A program made the position numbers and the translations under genes. Positions 18,817 to 27,858 of a stretch of DNA of 38,105 bases are shown here, one piece after another (the first letter of the stretch is position 1; each line of letters starts with the position of its first letter). The stretch comes from an uncultured Verrucomicrobiae bacterium (GTDB lineage Bacteria; Verrucomicrobiota; Verrucomicrobiia; JADLBR01; CALLMV01). A model generated the notes under the pieces. It was not told the DNA's origin, did not search any database, and was given only the letters and a program-made list of their open reading frames with translations. The stretch spans positions 1 to 38,105 of the forward strand of contig CALLMV010000046.1 of assembly GCA_938005615.1 (NCBI GenBank), given 5' to 3'.

Positions 18817-19523
18817 GTGTCTTGGTATGGAGATGAAGTCAATCGTGCTTTGATTGTCTTCCAGAGCAGATTCAGATCGCTTGGTTGAGAGGTGAAAAAT
18901 TTGTAATCAGGAAGGATTTCTCTAAGGATGGCAAGGTTTGATGAGCGTGTAATTTGTGAGATGCTATCGTCAGAAAATATTTGTGCGTGATGAAGGGGTA
19001 CTTGCGTTGCTTCAGGCAATTCGTTGAGAACGATAGCCAGTATTTCAATCTTACGGGATAGCAGTACTTCTACTGAAGCCCGAGTCTGTGAGATGGCCCC
19101 AAGTTTGTTTGGCACAACTAATATGACAGGTGCTGTCCATCTTGTGGCTAAGTCGCACATGGAGGACTGTCTATCTAATGGTGTGAGAATTCCACCGGCA
19201 GCTTCAACTAGAAGGTATTTGTATCGTGATTGCAAATATTCCAAGCGCCGATCGATAAATGTCCAGTCAAGCATTTTGTCCTCTATCAAGGAAGCTGCCA
19301 AAGGAGCTAACGGAGCTTGGAAAAAGACTGGATTGACTTCACTATATGCTACGCGTCCGCAGGTAGCCTCGGCCAGCAGGATGGCGTCGGATCGACTTCC
19401 CGTTGCGACTGGTTTGAATGGCGAAATCGAGAAGTTTTCCTTTACAGCTCGGTGCAACATTTCACAGCAAAGCCATGTTTTGCCTGTGTTGGTATCGTTT
19501 GCAACCACCAGAATTCTGCTCAT
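18813..19523 (-). CDS. bioD: Dethiobiotin synthetase
   Basis: 236 residues from MSRILVVANDTNTGKTW (19523). The upstream extension to 19628 lies inside the preceding gene and is rejected. BioD closes the ureido ring of diaminopelargonic acid with CO2 and ATP, the penultimate step of biotin synthesis. Visible: the P-loop NDTNTGKTW near the N-terminus (the usual first G is N), SPFKPVATGSRSDA for substrate and nucleotide contacts, LLVEAAGGILTPLD corresponding to VEGAGG, and PVILVVPNKLGAISQT. Both ends overlap neighbours by 4 bp (oxidoreductase upstream, dnaG downstream). No other bio gene is visible here, so the rest of the pathway must be elsewhere, or the protein may do something related. Confidence 0.85.
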   Translation of the reverse strand: MSRILVVANDTNTGKTWLCCEMLHRAVKENFSISPFKPVATGSRSDAILLAEATCGRVAYSEVNPVFFQAPLAPLAASLIEDKMLDWTFIDRRLEYLQSRYKYLLVEAAGGILTPLDRQSSMCDLATRWTAPVILVVPNKLGAISQTRASVEVLLSRKIEILAIVLNELPEATQVPLHHAQIFSDDSISQITRSSNLAILREILPDYKFFTSQPSDLNLLWKTIKARLTSSPYQDT

Positions 19524-20548
19524 ACTATTGGCAATTTCACGCTTGCCCCGTCTTGCAAGATTGAATTGAAAACGGACTGTGTAAATGCCATGTAGCGCAC
19601 ACCTTCGTCGAATGTGACGCCAGGGCAAACGCTTTCACCTCGTACTGCGTTGATAAAGTCCTGTTCGACGCTCCAGCGGCCTTTTTGATTTTCGGGAATC
19701 TGTACCAGTCTCAATTCTGCCTCGCGAGCGTCGCTGACCCAGAGCTCATCTGGTTGGAAAAGTACTCGTAGACGCCCGTGTTCAAATTGAACATTTAATT
19801 CTGGGCGCTCTGTTCCGTAATGAATCCCGGACCATGTCAATGAGCCAATCAGGCCAGAATCCCACTTGGCTAAGACATGGGCATAATCCGGCAGTGAGAC
19901 ACGGTATGTGCCACGAAACTGGTGAACGACTTTGCCGCAAGCTACAACTTCAGCTGGGGCACCAAACCAATTGAAAAGCACTTCCGCGAAGATGCCACAG
20001 GTCAGGAAGTTGATCCCGTTGATCTCTACTTGCTGCCTCCAGTGTACAGGCGCATCTGGATCGGCGTAGCAGTTTGTCAAATGTTTAAAGTCTAAAGATA
20101 AAGCTTCACCAAGTTTATTAGAACGAATCATCTCCTTAATAGTTAATCCCACTTCCAATCCAAATGGTGCACGGCAAAACGCAGCAACTACCTCGGGCTT
20201 GCTACGGTGTGCGTTGCGCATTTCGATTGCTTCCCCGAGGTCTCTAGCCATACGTGCCTGGCAAAAAACTGGTTTACCAGCATCAATAGCCGCAACGACG
20301 CATTCCTTGTGCAACAGGGGCGGGGCCGCGACCCAAACAACATCAACCGAACGGTGAGAAACGACATCACGCCAATCGCTCAACACCTCAGCATGTCGCC
20401 CAGCGAAGTCCAAAAAACTCTGTGCACTTCTCGGGTTCGAATTGCATACACATGCGATTTCAATACCGGGAATCTTTGCCAGATTCGGCCAGTGTCGTTC
20501 ACGCATGATGGCACCCGCACCAATAATTCCCAAAGATAATTTTTTCAT
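19520..20548 (-). CDS. Gfo/Idh/MocA-family oxidoreductase-like protein lacking the catalytic Lys and His
   Basis: 342 residues. The N-terminal Rossmann domain is clear (SLGIIGAGAIMRERHWPNL, then WVAAPPLLHKECVVAAIDAGKPV), and a C-terminal alpha/beta dimerisation domain follows. The family hallmark CEKP reads CQAR (C96 to R99), so the catalytic Lys is Ala98. The usual G-x-H-x-x-D reads GIFAEV around F177, so the catalytic His is missing as well. Most members oxidise sugars or inositol with NAD(P). This one may bind a nucleotide or sugar without normal turnover, or use other chemistry. It heads the bioD-dnaG-rpoD run with a 4-bp overlap to bioD. It diverges from the pseudopilin gene across 81 bp. 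Function is unknown. Confidence 0.85.
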   Translation of the reverse strand: MKKLSLGIIGAGAIMRERHWPNLAKIPGIEIACVCNSNPRSAQSFLDFAGRHAEVLSDWRDVVSHRSVDVVWVAAPPLLHKECVVAAIDAGKPVFCQARMARDLGEAIEMRNAHRSKPEVVAAFCRAPFGLEVGLTIKEMIRSNKLGEALSLDFKHLTNCYADPDAPVHWRQQVEINGINFLTCGIFAEVLFNWFGAPAEVVACGKVVHQFRGTYRVSLPDYAHVLAKWDSGLIGSLTWSGIHYGTERPELNVQFEHGRLRVLFQPDELWVSDAREAELRLVQIPENQKGRWSVEQDFINAVRGESVCPGVTFDEGVRYMAFTQSVFNSILQDGASVKLPIV

Positions 20549-20629
20549 ACTGATTTGAAGATTCTTTAATGATTACACCGTAAAGAGGTTTTTCCTTGCC
20601 GCCAACGTTCCTACAATCAAACTTTAAGC

Positions 20630-21157
20630 ATGAACACACTTCTTAAAAAGAAACTGTCACAAAATACCCCGACAGCTTTTACACTGATCGAGTTACTTGT
20701 GGTAATAGCGATCATCATGATCTTAGCGGGGATAGTGGTCGGTGGAGCCGGATTTGCCAATCGAGCTGGGGCTGAAAATCGCGCGCGCACCGAAGTCCGT
20801 GCATTAGAACTCGCACTCCAAGAGTACAAACTTGACAACGGAGAATACCCCCCGCTGGCAGATGTGTCTAACGGAATACTTACCACCACTCCCTCTGCAT
20901 ACTTGGCAGCATCTCAAAATCTCTACACCGCATTGGTTCTGGGTGCGAAAAAATATTTTCGTGATGTGCCCAAGGCGATGGTGAGCGGCAACGGCGGTCC
21001 TGGAAGCCACTTCGTTGATCCCTGGGGTAATCCTTATGGTTGGTCAAAATCGACCAATCCTGCACACAATCCAAACACGCCCGAAGTATCCATCTGGTCT
21101 TTGGGGGCAGTGCCAGCTAATACTAAAGCTTGGATCACAAATTTCGGGAGTAATTAA
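20630..21157 (+). CDS. GspG-like type II secretion/type IV pilin-like protein
   Basis: 175 residues. A leader of 16 residues ending in TPTA is followed by [21 protein letters not shown], a textbook prepilin site (Phe +1, Glu +5) plus membrane helix. The long first helix continues ([25 protein letters not shown]), and [10 protein letters not shown] near residues 130-140 is the GspG/major pseudopilin signature. I infer a periplasmic pseudopilus or pilus-like filament subunit processed by a prepilin peptidase. In this phylum such genes occur in large numbers, many orphan as here, so membership of an actual secretion system is not shown. No Shine-Dalgarno is visible. The fucose-isomerase-like gene follows after 41 bp. 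Confidence 0.85.
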   Translation: MNTLLKKKLSQNTPTAFTLIELLVVIAIIMILAGIVVGGAGFANRAGAENRARTEVRALELALQEYKLDNGEYPPLADVSNGILTTTPSAYLAASQNLYTALVLGAKKYFRDVPKAMVSGNGGPGSHFVDPWGNPYGWSKSTNPAHNPNTPEVSIWSLGAVPANTKAWITNFGSN

Positions 21158-21198
21158 AAGGCACCATCCCTGGGTTCATCCCGTGGGCCAATCAGTTT

Positions 21199-22809
21199 AT
21201 GAAAAAAACATCAAAAGAAATCTACCTTGTAGCCAATGGCGATCTTCGCCTCTCAGCCAATCAAAAGTGCTGGCCAGAACAAGAGGCAATGGAGAAGAAG
21301 CTCTCTGAATGCTTGGGACGTGAGGGTTTCAAACTCAAGCGAGCTCACCCCTGCGATCCGATCAAGAAACATGGCTTCATCGACTCTCAGAAGTACGGAA
21401 TGGAAGTCTTCCGCAAGATCCCCGAAAAAGCCCCACTGATTGTTGCCGAATCCGTTTGGCAATACTCTCACCACATTCTCCACGGGCTCATCACTCACAA
21501 GGGCCCGATCTTGACCGTGGCGAATTGGTCAGGCACTTGGCCAGGGCTGGTGGGCATGCTTAACCTCAACGGTTCTCTGACCAAAGCCGGAGTCAAATAC
21601 TCCACACTTTGGAGTGAAGATTTTACGGACAAATTTTTCCTCAATGGTCTACGCAAGTGGCTGCAGACCGGCAAAGTGACCCACTCTACATCGCATGTCC
21701 GAACTGCGAGTGACAAGGCCCTGCCGGCTCAGGCCAGAGCACTCGGCGAAAAGCTCGCCGCCAAGTTGCAAAAGGACAAAGCCATCATGGGCGTCTTTGA
21801 CGAAGGGTGTATGGGCATGTTCAATGCCATCATTCCGGATGAACTGCTCCACCCGACCGGTGTTTACAAAGAGCGCCTCTCACAATCCACGCTCTACGCC
21901 AAGATGCTGACGGTGAAAGATGCCGAAGCCCAAGAGGTATTCGACTGGTACAAGAAAAAAGGACTCACCTTCCATTTTGGAAAAAACGAGTCCACAGACC
22001 TCACTGAAAAGCAAGTGCTCCAACAGTGCAAGATGTACATCGCCGCAGTCAGATTGGCTCACGAATTTGGCTGTTCAACCATCGGCATCCAGTATCAACA
22101 AGGCCTCAAAGACCTCACACCCGCATCAGACCTGGTAGAAGGGACATTGAATAACACTGAAAGACCACCGGTTTTTCATGAGGAAACAGGCGAGGAACTT
22201 TTTGCAGGGCAGCCCTTGCCGCATTTCAACGAAGTGGACGAATGTGCCGGCCTTGATGGGCTTGTGACAAAAATCGTTTGGGACGCACTCAAACTACCCT
22301 CGGAAAACACACTCCACGATCTGCGCTGGGGGCGCCATTACAAAAACGGTAAACTCGATGCTTATGTCTGGGTGTTTTTGATCTCCGGTGCTGCGCCACC
22401 GGCACACTTCATCGGAGGGTGGAAGGGAGCTGACTCGCACCGACAGCCGCCGATGTATTTCCGCCTCGGAGGCGGCACACTGCGTGGCATCAGCAAACCC
22501 GGATATATTGTCTGGTCGCGCGTATTTATTGATAACAACACACTTTGCTTCGATACTGGTTTGGGTGAAGTCGTCGAATTGCCGCGCCAAGAGACGGAGG
22601 AACGCTGGCAGCTCACCACCCCGCAGTGGCCAATCATGCACACAGTGCTGCGTGGCATCAGCCGCGATCAAATGATGGCACGCCACAAGAGCAACCATAT
22701 CCAAGTAGCGTACGGCAAAGATCTCGCCAGTGCCCGCAAGGCGCTTTACACCAAAGCTGCTATGATGCGAGCACTGGGGCTCAAGGTTTCCTTGTGCGGG
22801 GAAATCTAA
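21199..22809 (+). CDS. L-fucose isomerase-like protein
   Basis: 536 residues. The overall layout resembles the FucI/AraA ketol-isomerase superfamily: an N-terminal Rossmann-like part ([51 protein letters not shown]), a central part with [19 protein letters not shown], and a C-terminal part with acidic and histidine residues that could bind a divalent metal. I recognise it as the protein often annotated as fucose isomerase in Verrucomicrobiota; I cannot assign the metal ligands with confidence. A sugar isomerase, cytoplasmic and Mn-dependent, is the likely role. No fucose kinase, aldolase or transporter is nearby, so substrate is unknown. A 92-bp gap follows without a clear terminator. Confidence 0.7.
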   Translation: MKKTSKEIYLVANGDLRLSANQKCWPEQEAMEKKLSECLGREGFKLKRAHPCDPIKKHGFIDSQKYGMEVFRKIPEKAPLIVAESVWQYSHHILHGLITHKGPILTVANWSGTWPGLVGMLNLNGSLTKAGVKYSTLWSEDFTDKFFLNGLRKWLQTGKVTHSTSHVRTASDKALPAQARALGEKLAAKLQKDKAIMGVFDEGCMGMFNAIIPDELLHPTGVYKERLSQSTLYAKMLTVKDAEAQEVFDWYKKKGLTFHFGKNESTDLTEKQVLQQCKMYIAAVRLAHEFGCSTIGIQYQQGLKDLTPASDLVEGTLNNTERPPVFHEETGEELFAGQPLPHFNEVDECAGLDGLVTKIVWDALKLPSENTLHDLRWGRHYKNGKLDAYVWVFLISGAAPPAHFIGGWKGADSHRQPPMYFRLGGGTLRGISKPGYIVWSRVFIDNNTLCFDTGLGEVVELPRQETEERWQLTTPQWPIMHTVLRGISRDQMMARHKSNHIQVAYGKDLASARKALYTKAAMMRALGLKVSLCGEI

Positions 22810-22901
22810 TCACGTATACTTCTCAAGAAATCGTGGGCGAATTATATAACAGGTAACCACCAGAATATACTAAAACCAAAAAATCCTCCAAAGTGCCGGC
22901 C

Positions 22902-23120
22902 TCAAACTTTATCTGGATTTAAGAGATGTTCTTCTAAGTAAGACAGCGCTTTCTGGTAGGAGCGTCTTTCTAAGAAGTGGGCTAAGCGAGCGTCCGCCAA
23001 GCGGGCGATGATGAGGTATTGATCCAGGCGGGAGAGTAAGCTGTTGATGCGCGAAGCTTCTGTGCAAAAGAGCAACTCTTTGAGAAGCCGATGCAGTTCT
23101 GATTGTTCTGACTTATTCAC
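22902..23120 (-). CDS. Small helical protein of unknown function
   Basis: 72 residues, mostly predicted helix, leucine- and charge-rich (HRLLKELLFCTEASRINSLLSRLDQYL, then FLERRSYQKALSYLEEHLL). No membrane segment, signal or metal motif. It lies 30 bp downstream of the CCA-adding enzyme gene on the same strand, which with the even helix pattern argues for a real gene. The C-terminal half has some look of a helical repeat. I do not recognise a family. Confidence 0.6.
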   Translation of the reverse strand: MNKSEQSELHRLLKELLFCTEASRINSLLSRLDQYLIIARLADARLAHFLERRSYQKALSYLEEHLLNPDKV

Positions 23121-23150
23121 TTATCAAAAATATATTGCGGCAGCACAAGC

Positions 23151-24578
23151 TCAAGCTGGATGAGTAGGAGTATCTTCAAGATTTGCTTGAATCTGTTTTC
23201 TGAGCCAAGCAAAGGCAGCTTCGCGATCTGGAAATGCGTTTTCAAGTTGTAGATCGTAAGCACGGTCGAGGATTTCCCCTACGCGGGGGCCAGGCGGAAT
23301 GCCGAGCTGGAGGACGTCTTTACCACGCAGCAACGGCGCGGGTCTGATTTCTTCACGGCTCAGATCAGTAAATTTTTTAGTAAGGTATTCGTGGATAGTG
23401 AGGTCGCCATGGCAGCCTAGGCAGTCTACGCGGTGAAGCTCCAGCTCGGTGAGAAAAGTGGGGCGGGCAAACATTTTTTTCAGTGTTGCCTGCCGCATTT
23501 GCGGGGCATCCTTGAAGGACATGTGCAAACGAATGCAGGTGCTGATTGCTTCAATGTCTGCGTTCGAGAATCGCAGTCGTGTGAGGAGACGTTCGGCCAT
23601 TTCTGCACCCACAATTTCGTGGCCGTTAAAACGAATGCGACCGCTGGAGTCTGTGGAAAAAGTGCAGGGTTTACCAATGTCATGTAACAGTATCGCCCAG
23701 GCCAATATCGGGTGGGCTGGTTGTGGCATGTGTTGAAGCATGAGACGCACGTGTGTGTACACGTCACCCTCGGGGTGAAATTGGGGGGGCTGTTGACAGC
23801 CCTCAAGCGCCGCTACTTCTGGTAACAAGAGGTGCAAAATGCGGGAATCGTGCAGTAAATCGAGCGCGCGAGCCGGGTCGGGTGAGGTAAAGCATTTTGT
23901 AAGTTCGTCGCGCACACGTTCAGGGGCAATGGTGGTGACATCGGGTGATAGCTGACAAAGAGCATTCCACGTGTCTGCGTGGATGGTGAAGCCAAGTTGG
24001 ACCGCGAAGCGCACGGCACGAAGCATCCGAAGTTTGTCCTCCTGAAAGCGAGTGTGAGGATTTCCGACACAGCGGATGATACGGCTTGTAATGTCTTCAA
24101 GCCCGCCGACCCAATCAATTATTTGAGACGGTGATCCCGGATCCAGGAAGAGGGCGTTGACGGTGAAGTCCCGCCGATGCACATCTTCCCTTGCTGAGGT
24201 AAATTGTACAGAGCTGGGGCGGCGTCCGTCCAGGTAAGGACCATCTCGGCGAAAGGTGGCCACTTCGGTGTGCAGGTGGCTGTGGTGTTCTCCACGAACG
24301 ACGACGACGCCAAACGATTTCCCGACTAAATCCGCCCGGCCTGGGAAGAGAGCTTCCACTTGCTCTGGTAAGGCAGATGTAGCGATGTCGAAATCCTTGG
24401 GCAGCCGGCCCATCGCGATGTCGCGGACACAACCGCCGCAGAAGTATGCCTCATGGCCAGTTTGACGAAGTTTTTGAAGAATGCTCTCAGCTTGGCGAAA
24501 ACGGTTGCCGGTCGTACTGTCTTGAAATTCTGGAATCTGAACGGCCCTAAATACGGGCTGCTCAGTTAACGAGGTCAT
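23151..24578 (-). CDS. CCA tRNA nucleotidyltransferase/poly(A) polymerase family with HD domain
   Basis: 475 residues. Class II nucleotidyltransferase head: YFCGGCVRD, then KDFDIATSA with the two metal-binding Asp, GVVVVRG, and RRDFTVNALF; RFQEDKLRMLRAVRFA follows as the nucleotide-selecting region. A C-terminal HD domain is clear (WAILLHDIGKP, FNGHEIVGA, ISTCIRLHM), as in CCA-adding enzymes with phosphohydrolase activity. It should add or repair the CCA end of tRNAs; poly(A) polymerase activity cannot be excluded by sequence. It starts inside the last 17 bp of the zinc-ribbon gene, so the two are coupled. Confidence 0.92.
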   Translation of the reverse strand: MTSLTEQPVFRAVQIPEFQDSTTGNRFRQAESILQKLRQTGHEAYFCGGCVRDIAMGRLPKDFDIATSALPEQVEALFPGRADLVGKSFGVVVVRGEHHSHLHTEVATFRRDGPYLDGRRPSSVQFTSAREDVHRRDFTVNALFLDPGSPSQIIDWVGGLEDITSRIIRCVGNPHTRFQEDKLRMLRAVRFAVQLGFTIHADTWNALCQLSPDVTTIAPERVRDELTKCFTSPDPARALDLLHDSRILHLLLPEVAALEGCQQPPQFHPEGDVYTHVRLMLQHMPQPAHPILAWAILLHDIGKPCTFSTDSSGRIRFNGHEIVGAEMAERLLTRLRFSNADIEAISTCIRLHMSFKDAPQMRQATLKKMFARPTFLTELELHRVDCLGCHGDLTIHEYLTKKFTDLSREEIRPAPLLRGKDVLQLGIPPGPRVGEILDRAYDLQLENAFPDREAAFAWLRKQIQANLEDTPTHPA

Positions 24579-24792
24579 CTTCGGTCACGCTGGTGGCTTC
24601 GCGACAGCCCAGTAAGCGGGCTTGCTGGATTACTGCCTCGGGGGATTCATCAAATCGATAGGAATGGCAGATGGGGCAAATCTGCGCTGTGATGTGAAGG
24701 ATGGAACCGCAGCCCTCGCAGACTTTGTAACGTTCGGGTTCTGTGGCAATTTTCTCAGCCGCTTTGGCACGTGCTTCGAGGGATGTGCTCAT
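24562..24792 (-). CDS. Small zinc-ribbon protein
   Basis: 76 residues. Two CxxC knuckles, VCEGCG at about 24-29 and ICPICH at about 39-44, with 12 residues between them, make a rubredoxin-like zinc ribbon. A charged N-terminal helix (EARAKAAEKIATEPERY) precedes and an acidic tail follows. Function is unknown; a nucleic-acid or protein adaptor role is possible. It overlaps the start of the CCA enzyme by 17 bp and begins 36 bp after the LysR gene stop. Conserved small proteins of this kind are frequent next to housekeeping genes in the phylum, as far as I recall. Confidence 0.75.
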   Translation of the reverse strand: MSTSLEARAKAAEKIATEPERYKVCEGCGSILHITAQICPICHSYRFDESPEAVIQQARLLGCREATSVTEDDLVN

Positions 24793-24828
24793 GGCCTAAT
24801 ATAACAGGAGGTGTTCCTCAGTCCAGCG

Positions 24829-25740
24829 TCAGGCTGTTGTGTTATTTTTTTTCTCTTCACCGGTCTCTTCGCGGAGGACTTCAAGGAAACGCTGAATTGC
24901 TGGAGATAGTACGCGGCCGAAGCGGTAAAGTATCCCAAGCGGGCGGTCGTATTTGCCGTCGGCGATGTCAAGCGCTTTAATGGATCCGATGTTGAGTTCT
25001 TGTTGGACAGTGTTGCGAGGGACGATAGAGATGCCGGCTTCAATTTCCACGGCCCGTTTGATAATCTCGATGTTGTCGAACTCCATCACTGGCTCTACTT
25101 CTAATTCCAGATCTCGAAAAATTTTGTCGATGGCCTTGCGTGTGGGTGTTTCGCTGTCGAATGCGATAAATTTCTGAGAGCAGACTTCTTTGAGGGAGAC
25201 TTTGGGTTTGTTGGCCCAGGGATGTTCTGATGAGACGATGACAACGAGACGTTCCCGGCGGAAAGGTTCTATTTTGATGTTCTTACGCTGGGAGGGGAAG
25301 GCCACAAGGCCGATGTCTACCATGCCATGGAGGATGTTATCATAAATTTCATCGCTGGGCTGATACTCCAGATGGATGTGGACTTGCGGACATTCGCGCA
25401 TATATTTTTTGAGCACCGGAGGCAGATCGTGTAGTCCAACGCTGTAAACAGTTGCTACTCGAATTGAGCCTTCAACAATCTTACGAATCTCTTGAAAGCG
25501 ATGAATGAGATTTTCGTATTCTGCGGTGAGTGTGCGTGAAGCATCGTAAAAAATCTTGCCTTCGCGCGTCAGAGCGACTCGTTTGCCGCCGCGTTCTAAG
25601 AGTGGACAACCAAAGCGGTCTTCAATTGCACGAATTTGCTGGGAAACTGCAGATTGTGTGACAAGGTTAAGCTGAGCAGCTTTGCTGAAGGATTGTGTAT
25701 CGACCAGGTCCCGGAAAACTTTGAAGGCTTCGACTTGCAT
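24829..25740 (-). CDS. LysR-family transcriptional regulator
   Basis: 303 residues from MQVEAFKVFRDLV (25740). The frame runs up to 26046, but that part covers the divergent gene and is not protein-like. Residues 1-60 form the winged helix-turn-helix (FSKAAQLNLVTQSAVSQQIRAIEDRFGCPLLER). Residues 90-295 form the periplasmic-binding-like effector domain, resembling the CysL/CbbR branch. It diverges from the yggS gene with only 46 bp between the start codons, so it may control that gene as well as itself. The effector is unknown. The last codons are polar and rich in E, K, N. Confidence 0.92.
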   Translation of the reverse strand: MQVEAFKVFRDLVDTQSFSKAAQLNLVTQSAVSQQIRAIEDRFGCPLLERGGKRVALTREGKIFYDASRTLTAEYENLIHRFQEIRKIVEGSIRVATVYSVGLHDLPPVLKKYMRECPQVHIHLEYQPSDEIYDNILHGMVDIGLVAFPSQRKNIKIEPFRRERLVVIVSSEHPWANKPKVSLKEVCSQKFIAFDSETPTRKAIDKIFRDLELEVEPVMEFDNIEIIKRAVEIEAGISIVPRNTVQQELNIGSIKALDIADGKYDRPLGILYRFGRVLSPAIQRFLEVLREETGEEKKNNTTA

Positions 25741-25786
25741 TTGTCTTGGATAAGTGACACTAATTCTGAAGGCAAGCTTATTCTTT

Positions 25787-26512
25787 ATGAAATCTAATGA
25801 ATTATCGCATAATATTAATGTTGTTTGGGAGAGGATTAAGAAAGCTTGTATCAATTCGGGCAGGCAGAGTTCGAGTGTCCGATTGTTGGCGGCATCAAAA
25901 TCTCGACCGCCAGAGGAGGTGGATGCTGCAGCCAATTTAGGTTTGCGACTCTTCGGGGAGAACAAGGTGCAGGAGGCGCGGGCAAAAATCCCACTCTGTC
26001 GCTCGGGATTGGAATGGCATATGATTGGGCACTTGCAGAAGAACAAAGTGCGCGATGCGGTGAGATTATTCGATGTTATTGAAAGTGTTGACAGCTTGGA
26101 ATTAGCCCAGTTGCTAGAGAGGGAAGCGGCAGAGCAAGGGCGAAAGTTACGTATCTACGCGCAAGTTAATGTATCTGGAGAATCTTCAAAATTTGGTTTT
26201 CGTCCGGAGAGGGTGCGGGATTTCGCGCTTCAAGCTAGCGAATTTTCACGCTTGGAGTTATGCGGATTGATGACGATGGCACCATACTCCGAAGATCCGG
26301 AGAGGGCAAGGCCGTGGTTCCGGAGGCTTCGCGAGCTTCGAGATGAAATTGCCGATGCTACAGGATTGCATCTGCCAGAGTTGTCCATGGGCATGAGTGG
26401 GGATTTAGAGCCTGCCGTGGAGGAAGGGGCAACGATTATTCGCGTGGGGACTGCTCTTTTTGGTCCAAGACGGACAAGTATCACTGGGGAAGCAGACTTA
26501 GTGACTGGATAA
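25787..26512 (+). CDS. YggS/PLPBP-family pyridoxal phosphate homeostasis protein
   Basis: 241 residues from MKSNELSHN; an upstream in-frame start at 25754 is less likely. A single alanine-racemase-like barrel without the C-terminal domain. The PLP lysine is K38 in LLAASKSRPPEE. LFGENKVQEA, WHMIGHLQKNK, YAQVNVSGESSKFGF, GLMTMAPYSEDPERARPWF, LSMGMSGDLEPAVEEGATIIRVG and LFGPR follow in the standard order. The family controls free PLP and amino-acid balance and has no known catalytic turnover. It sits 51 bp before lysA, a PLP enzyme with a related barrel, probably in one transcript. Confidence 0.95.
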   Translation: MKSNELSHNINVVWERIKKACINSGRQSSSVRLLAASKSRPPEEVDAAANLGLRLFGENKVQEARAKIPLCRSGLEWHMIGHLQKNKVRDAVRLFDVIESVDSLELAQLLEREAAEQGRKLRIYAQVNVSGESSKFGFRPERVRDFALQASEFSRLELCGLMTMAPYSEDPERARPWFRRLRELRDEIADATGLHLPELSMGMSGDLEPAVEEGATIIRVGTALFGPRRTSITGEADLVTG

Positions 26513-26563
26513 GGAGAAGATTTTTTCTTTCCTTCATCTCAAGTGAATGCTTGCTAGTGGAGC

Positions 26564-27847
26564 ATGAGTCATCGCTTCGGATTTTCAAAAGGCTGTCTTC
26601 ACGCAGAAGAAGTAAGTGTTTCTGAATTGGCTTCAAAATACGGCACTCCGCTGTATGTTTACTCGGAAAATACGATCAGGAACAATTACTCTTCTCTGGC
26701 CAAGAATATCTCAGCCATTGATGACACCATGATTTGCTACGCTGTGAAGGCCAACGGACTGCTGGCTATTCTCAAACTGATGGCGGAGCTGGGTTCAGGT
26801 TTCGACGTGACGAGTGCTGGGGAGCTCCAACGCGTGCTTAAGGCGGGCGGACGTGCCGAGAGGTGCACTTTTGTAGGCGTCGGCAAAACTCGGGAAGAAA
26901 TTGAGCTGGGTTTACGCCGAGGAGTCTATACCTTCAACGTGGAGAGTGAGGATGAGCTTTGGCTTATTAATGACGTTGCGGCATCGCTACGCAAGATCGC
27001 ACCGTTCTCAGTACGAGTTAACCCTGATGTTGACGCAAAAACGCATAAAAAAATAACGACAGGCAAAGCGGAAAACAAATTTGGCATCAATTATGAACGC
27101 GTGTTGGATCTATACAAAAAAGCTGCAAGCTACAAAAACATCCGACCCCGAGGAGTACAGATTCATATCGGTTCACAGATCACCGAAACGGGGCCGTTCG
27201 TAGCCGCATTGCAAAAAATGATCCCTCTTGTATTGCAGCTTCGTGATCACCACAAGATAGAGTTTTTCGATATCGGAGGAGGTGTTGGTATTTCCTACCG
27301 GGATGCTCTTGCATCTTCTTCAACATCTTGGTGGGGAAAGAACACTCAACACATCACACTTCAGAAGTACGCCCTTGAAGTAACACCGCTGGTGAAGGAT
27401 CTCGGGCTGAAAATATTGTTTGAGCCAGGTCGCTCAATTGTTGGGCAGGCCGGAATTCTAGTTACGCAGGTGCTCTACATCAAACATGCAGGGAGAAAAG
27501 TCTACACAATTGTTGATGCAGGTATGAACGACCTGATCAGACCCACATTATATGAAGCCTATCACGAAATCGTGCCTGTAAAAAAACAGAATCGCAAAAC
27601 GCACGTCACGGACGTTGTCGGTCCTGTCTGTGAAAGCGGAGATTATTTTGCACAAGGTCGCCAGATGCCAGAAGTTAGAGCAGGGGAATTGCTCGCAGTG
27701 ATGAGCGCAGGAGCATACGGATCGAGCATGGCGTCTAACTACAACGCTCGCCCGCGTCCTGCAGAGGTCTTCGTAGCAGGCAGCTCTCATCGTCTCGTCC
27801 GCAAAAGAGAAAGTTTCTCCGATCTCGTCCGAGGAGAAACCTTTTAA
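26564..27847 (+). CDS. lysA: Diaminopimelate decarboxylase
   Basis: 427 residues. It decarboxylates meso-diaminopimelate to L-lysine. PLP Lys is K62 in ICYAVKAN. GSGFDVTSAGEL, HKKITTGKAENKFGI, GVQIHIGSQI, FFDIGGGVGISY (phosphate loop), LFEPGRSIVGQAG, and the C-terminal VGPVCESGDYFAQGR and SAGAYGSSMASNYNARPRP are all present. The usual CESSD reads CESGD. A short serine-rich insertion (SSSTSWWGKN) follows the glycine loop. It follows yggS and converges on prfB with 11 bp between stops. A hairpin in its last codons may act as terminator. Confidence 0.96.
   Translation: MSHRFGFSKGCLHAEEVSVSELASKYGTPLYVYSENTIRNNYSSLAKNISAIDDTMICYAVKANGLLAILKLMAELGSGFDVTSAGELQRVLKAGGRAERCTFVGVGKTREEIELGLRRGVYTFNVESEDELWLINDVAASLRKIAPFSVRVNPDVDAKTHKKITTGKAENKFGINYERVLDLYKKAASYKNIRPRGVQIHIGSQITETGPFVAALQKMIPLVLQLRDHHKIEFFDIGGGVGISYRDALASSSTSWWGKNTQHITLQKYALEVTPLVKDLGLKILFEPGRSIVGQAGILVTQVLYIKHAGRKVYTIVDAGMNDLIRPTLYEAYHEIVPVKKQNRKTHVTDVVGPVCESGDYFAQGRQMPEVRAGELLAVMSAGAYGSSMASNYNARPRPAEVFVAGSSHRLVRKRESFSDLVRGETF
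27813..27845 (+). terminator. Hairpin in the last codons of lysA
   Basis: GTTTCTC (27813-27819) pairs with GAGAAAC (27834-27840), and CTCG (27824-27827) pairs with CGAG (27830-27833) inside. A short CTTTT follows. It lies in the coding end because the facing prfB stop is only 11 bp away. The T-run is weak. Confidence 0.4.
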
Positions 27848-27858
27848 CCTACCTGCGA

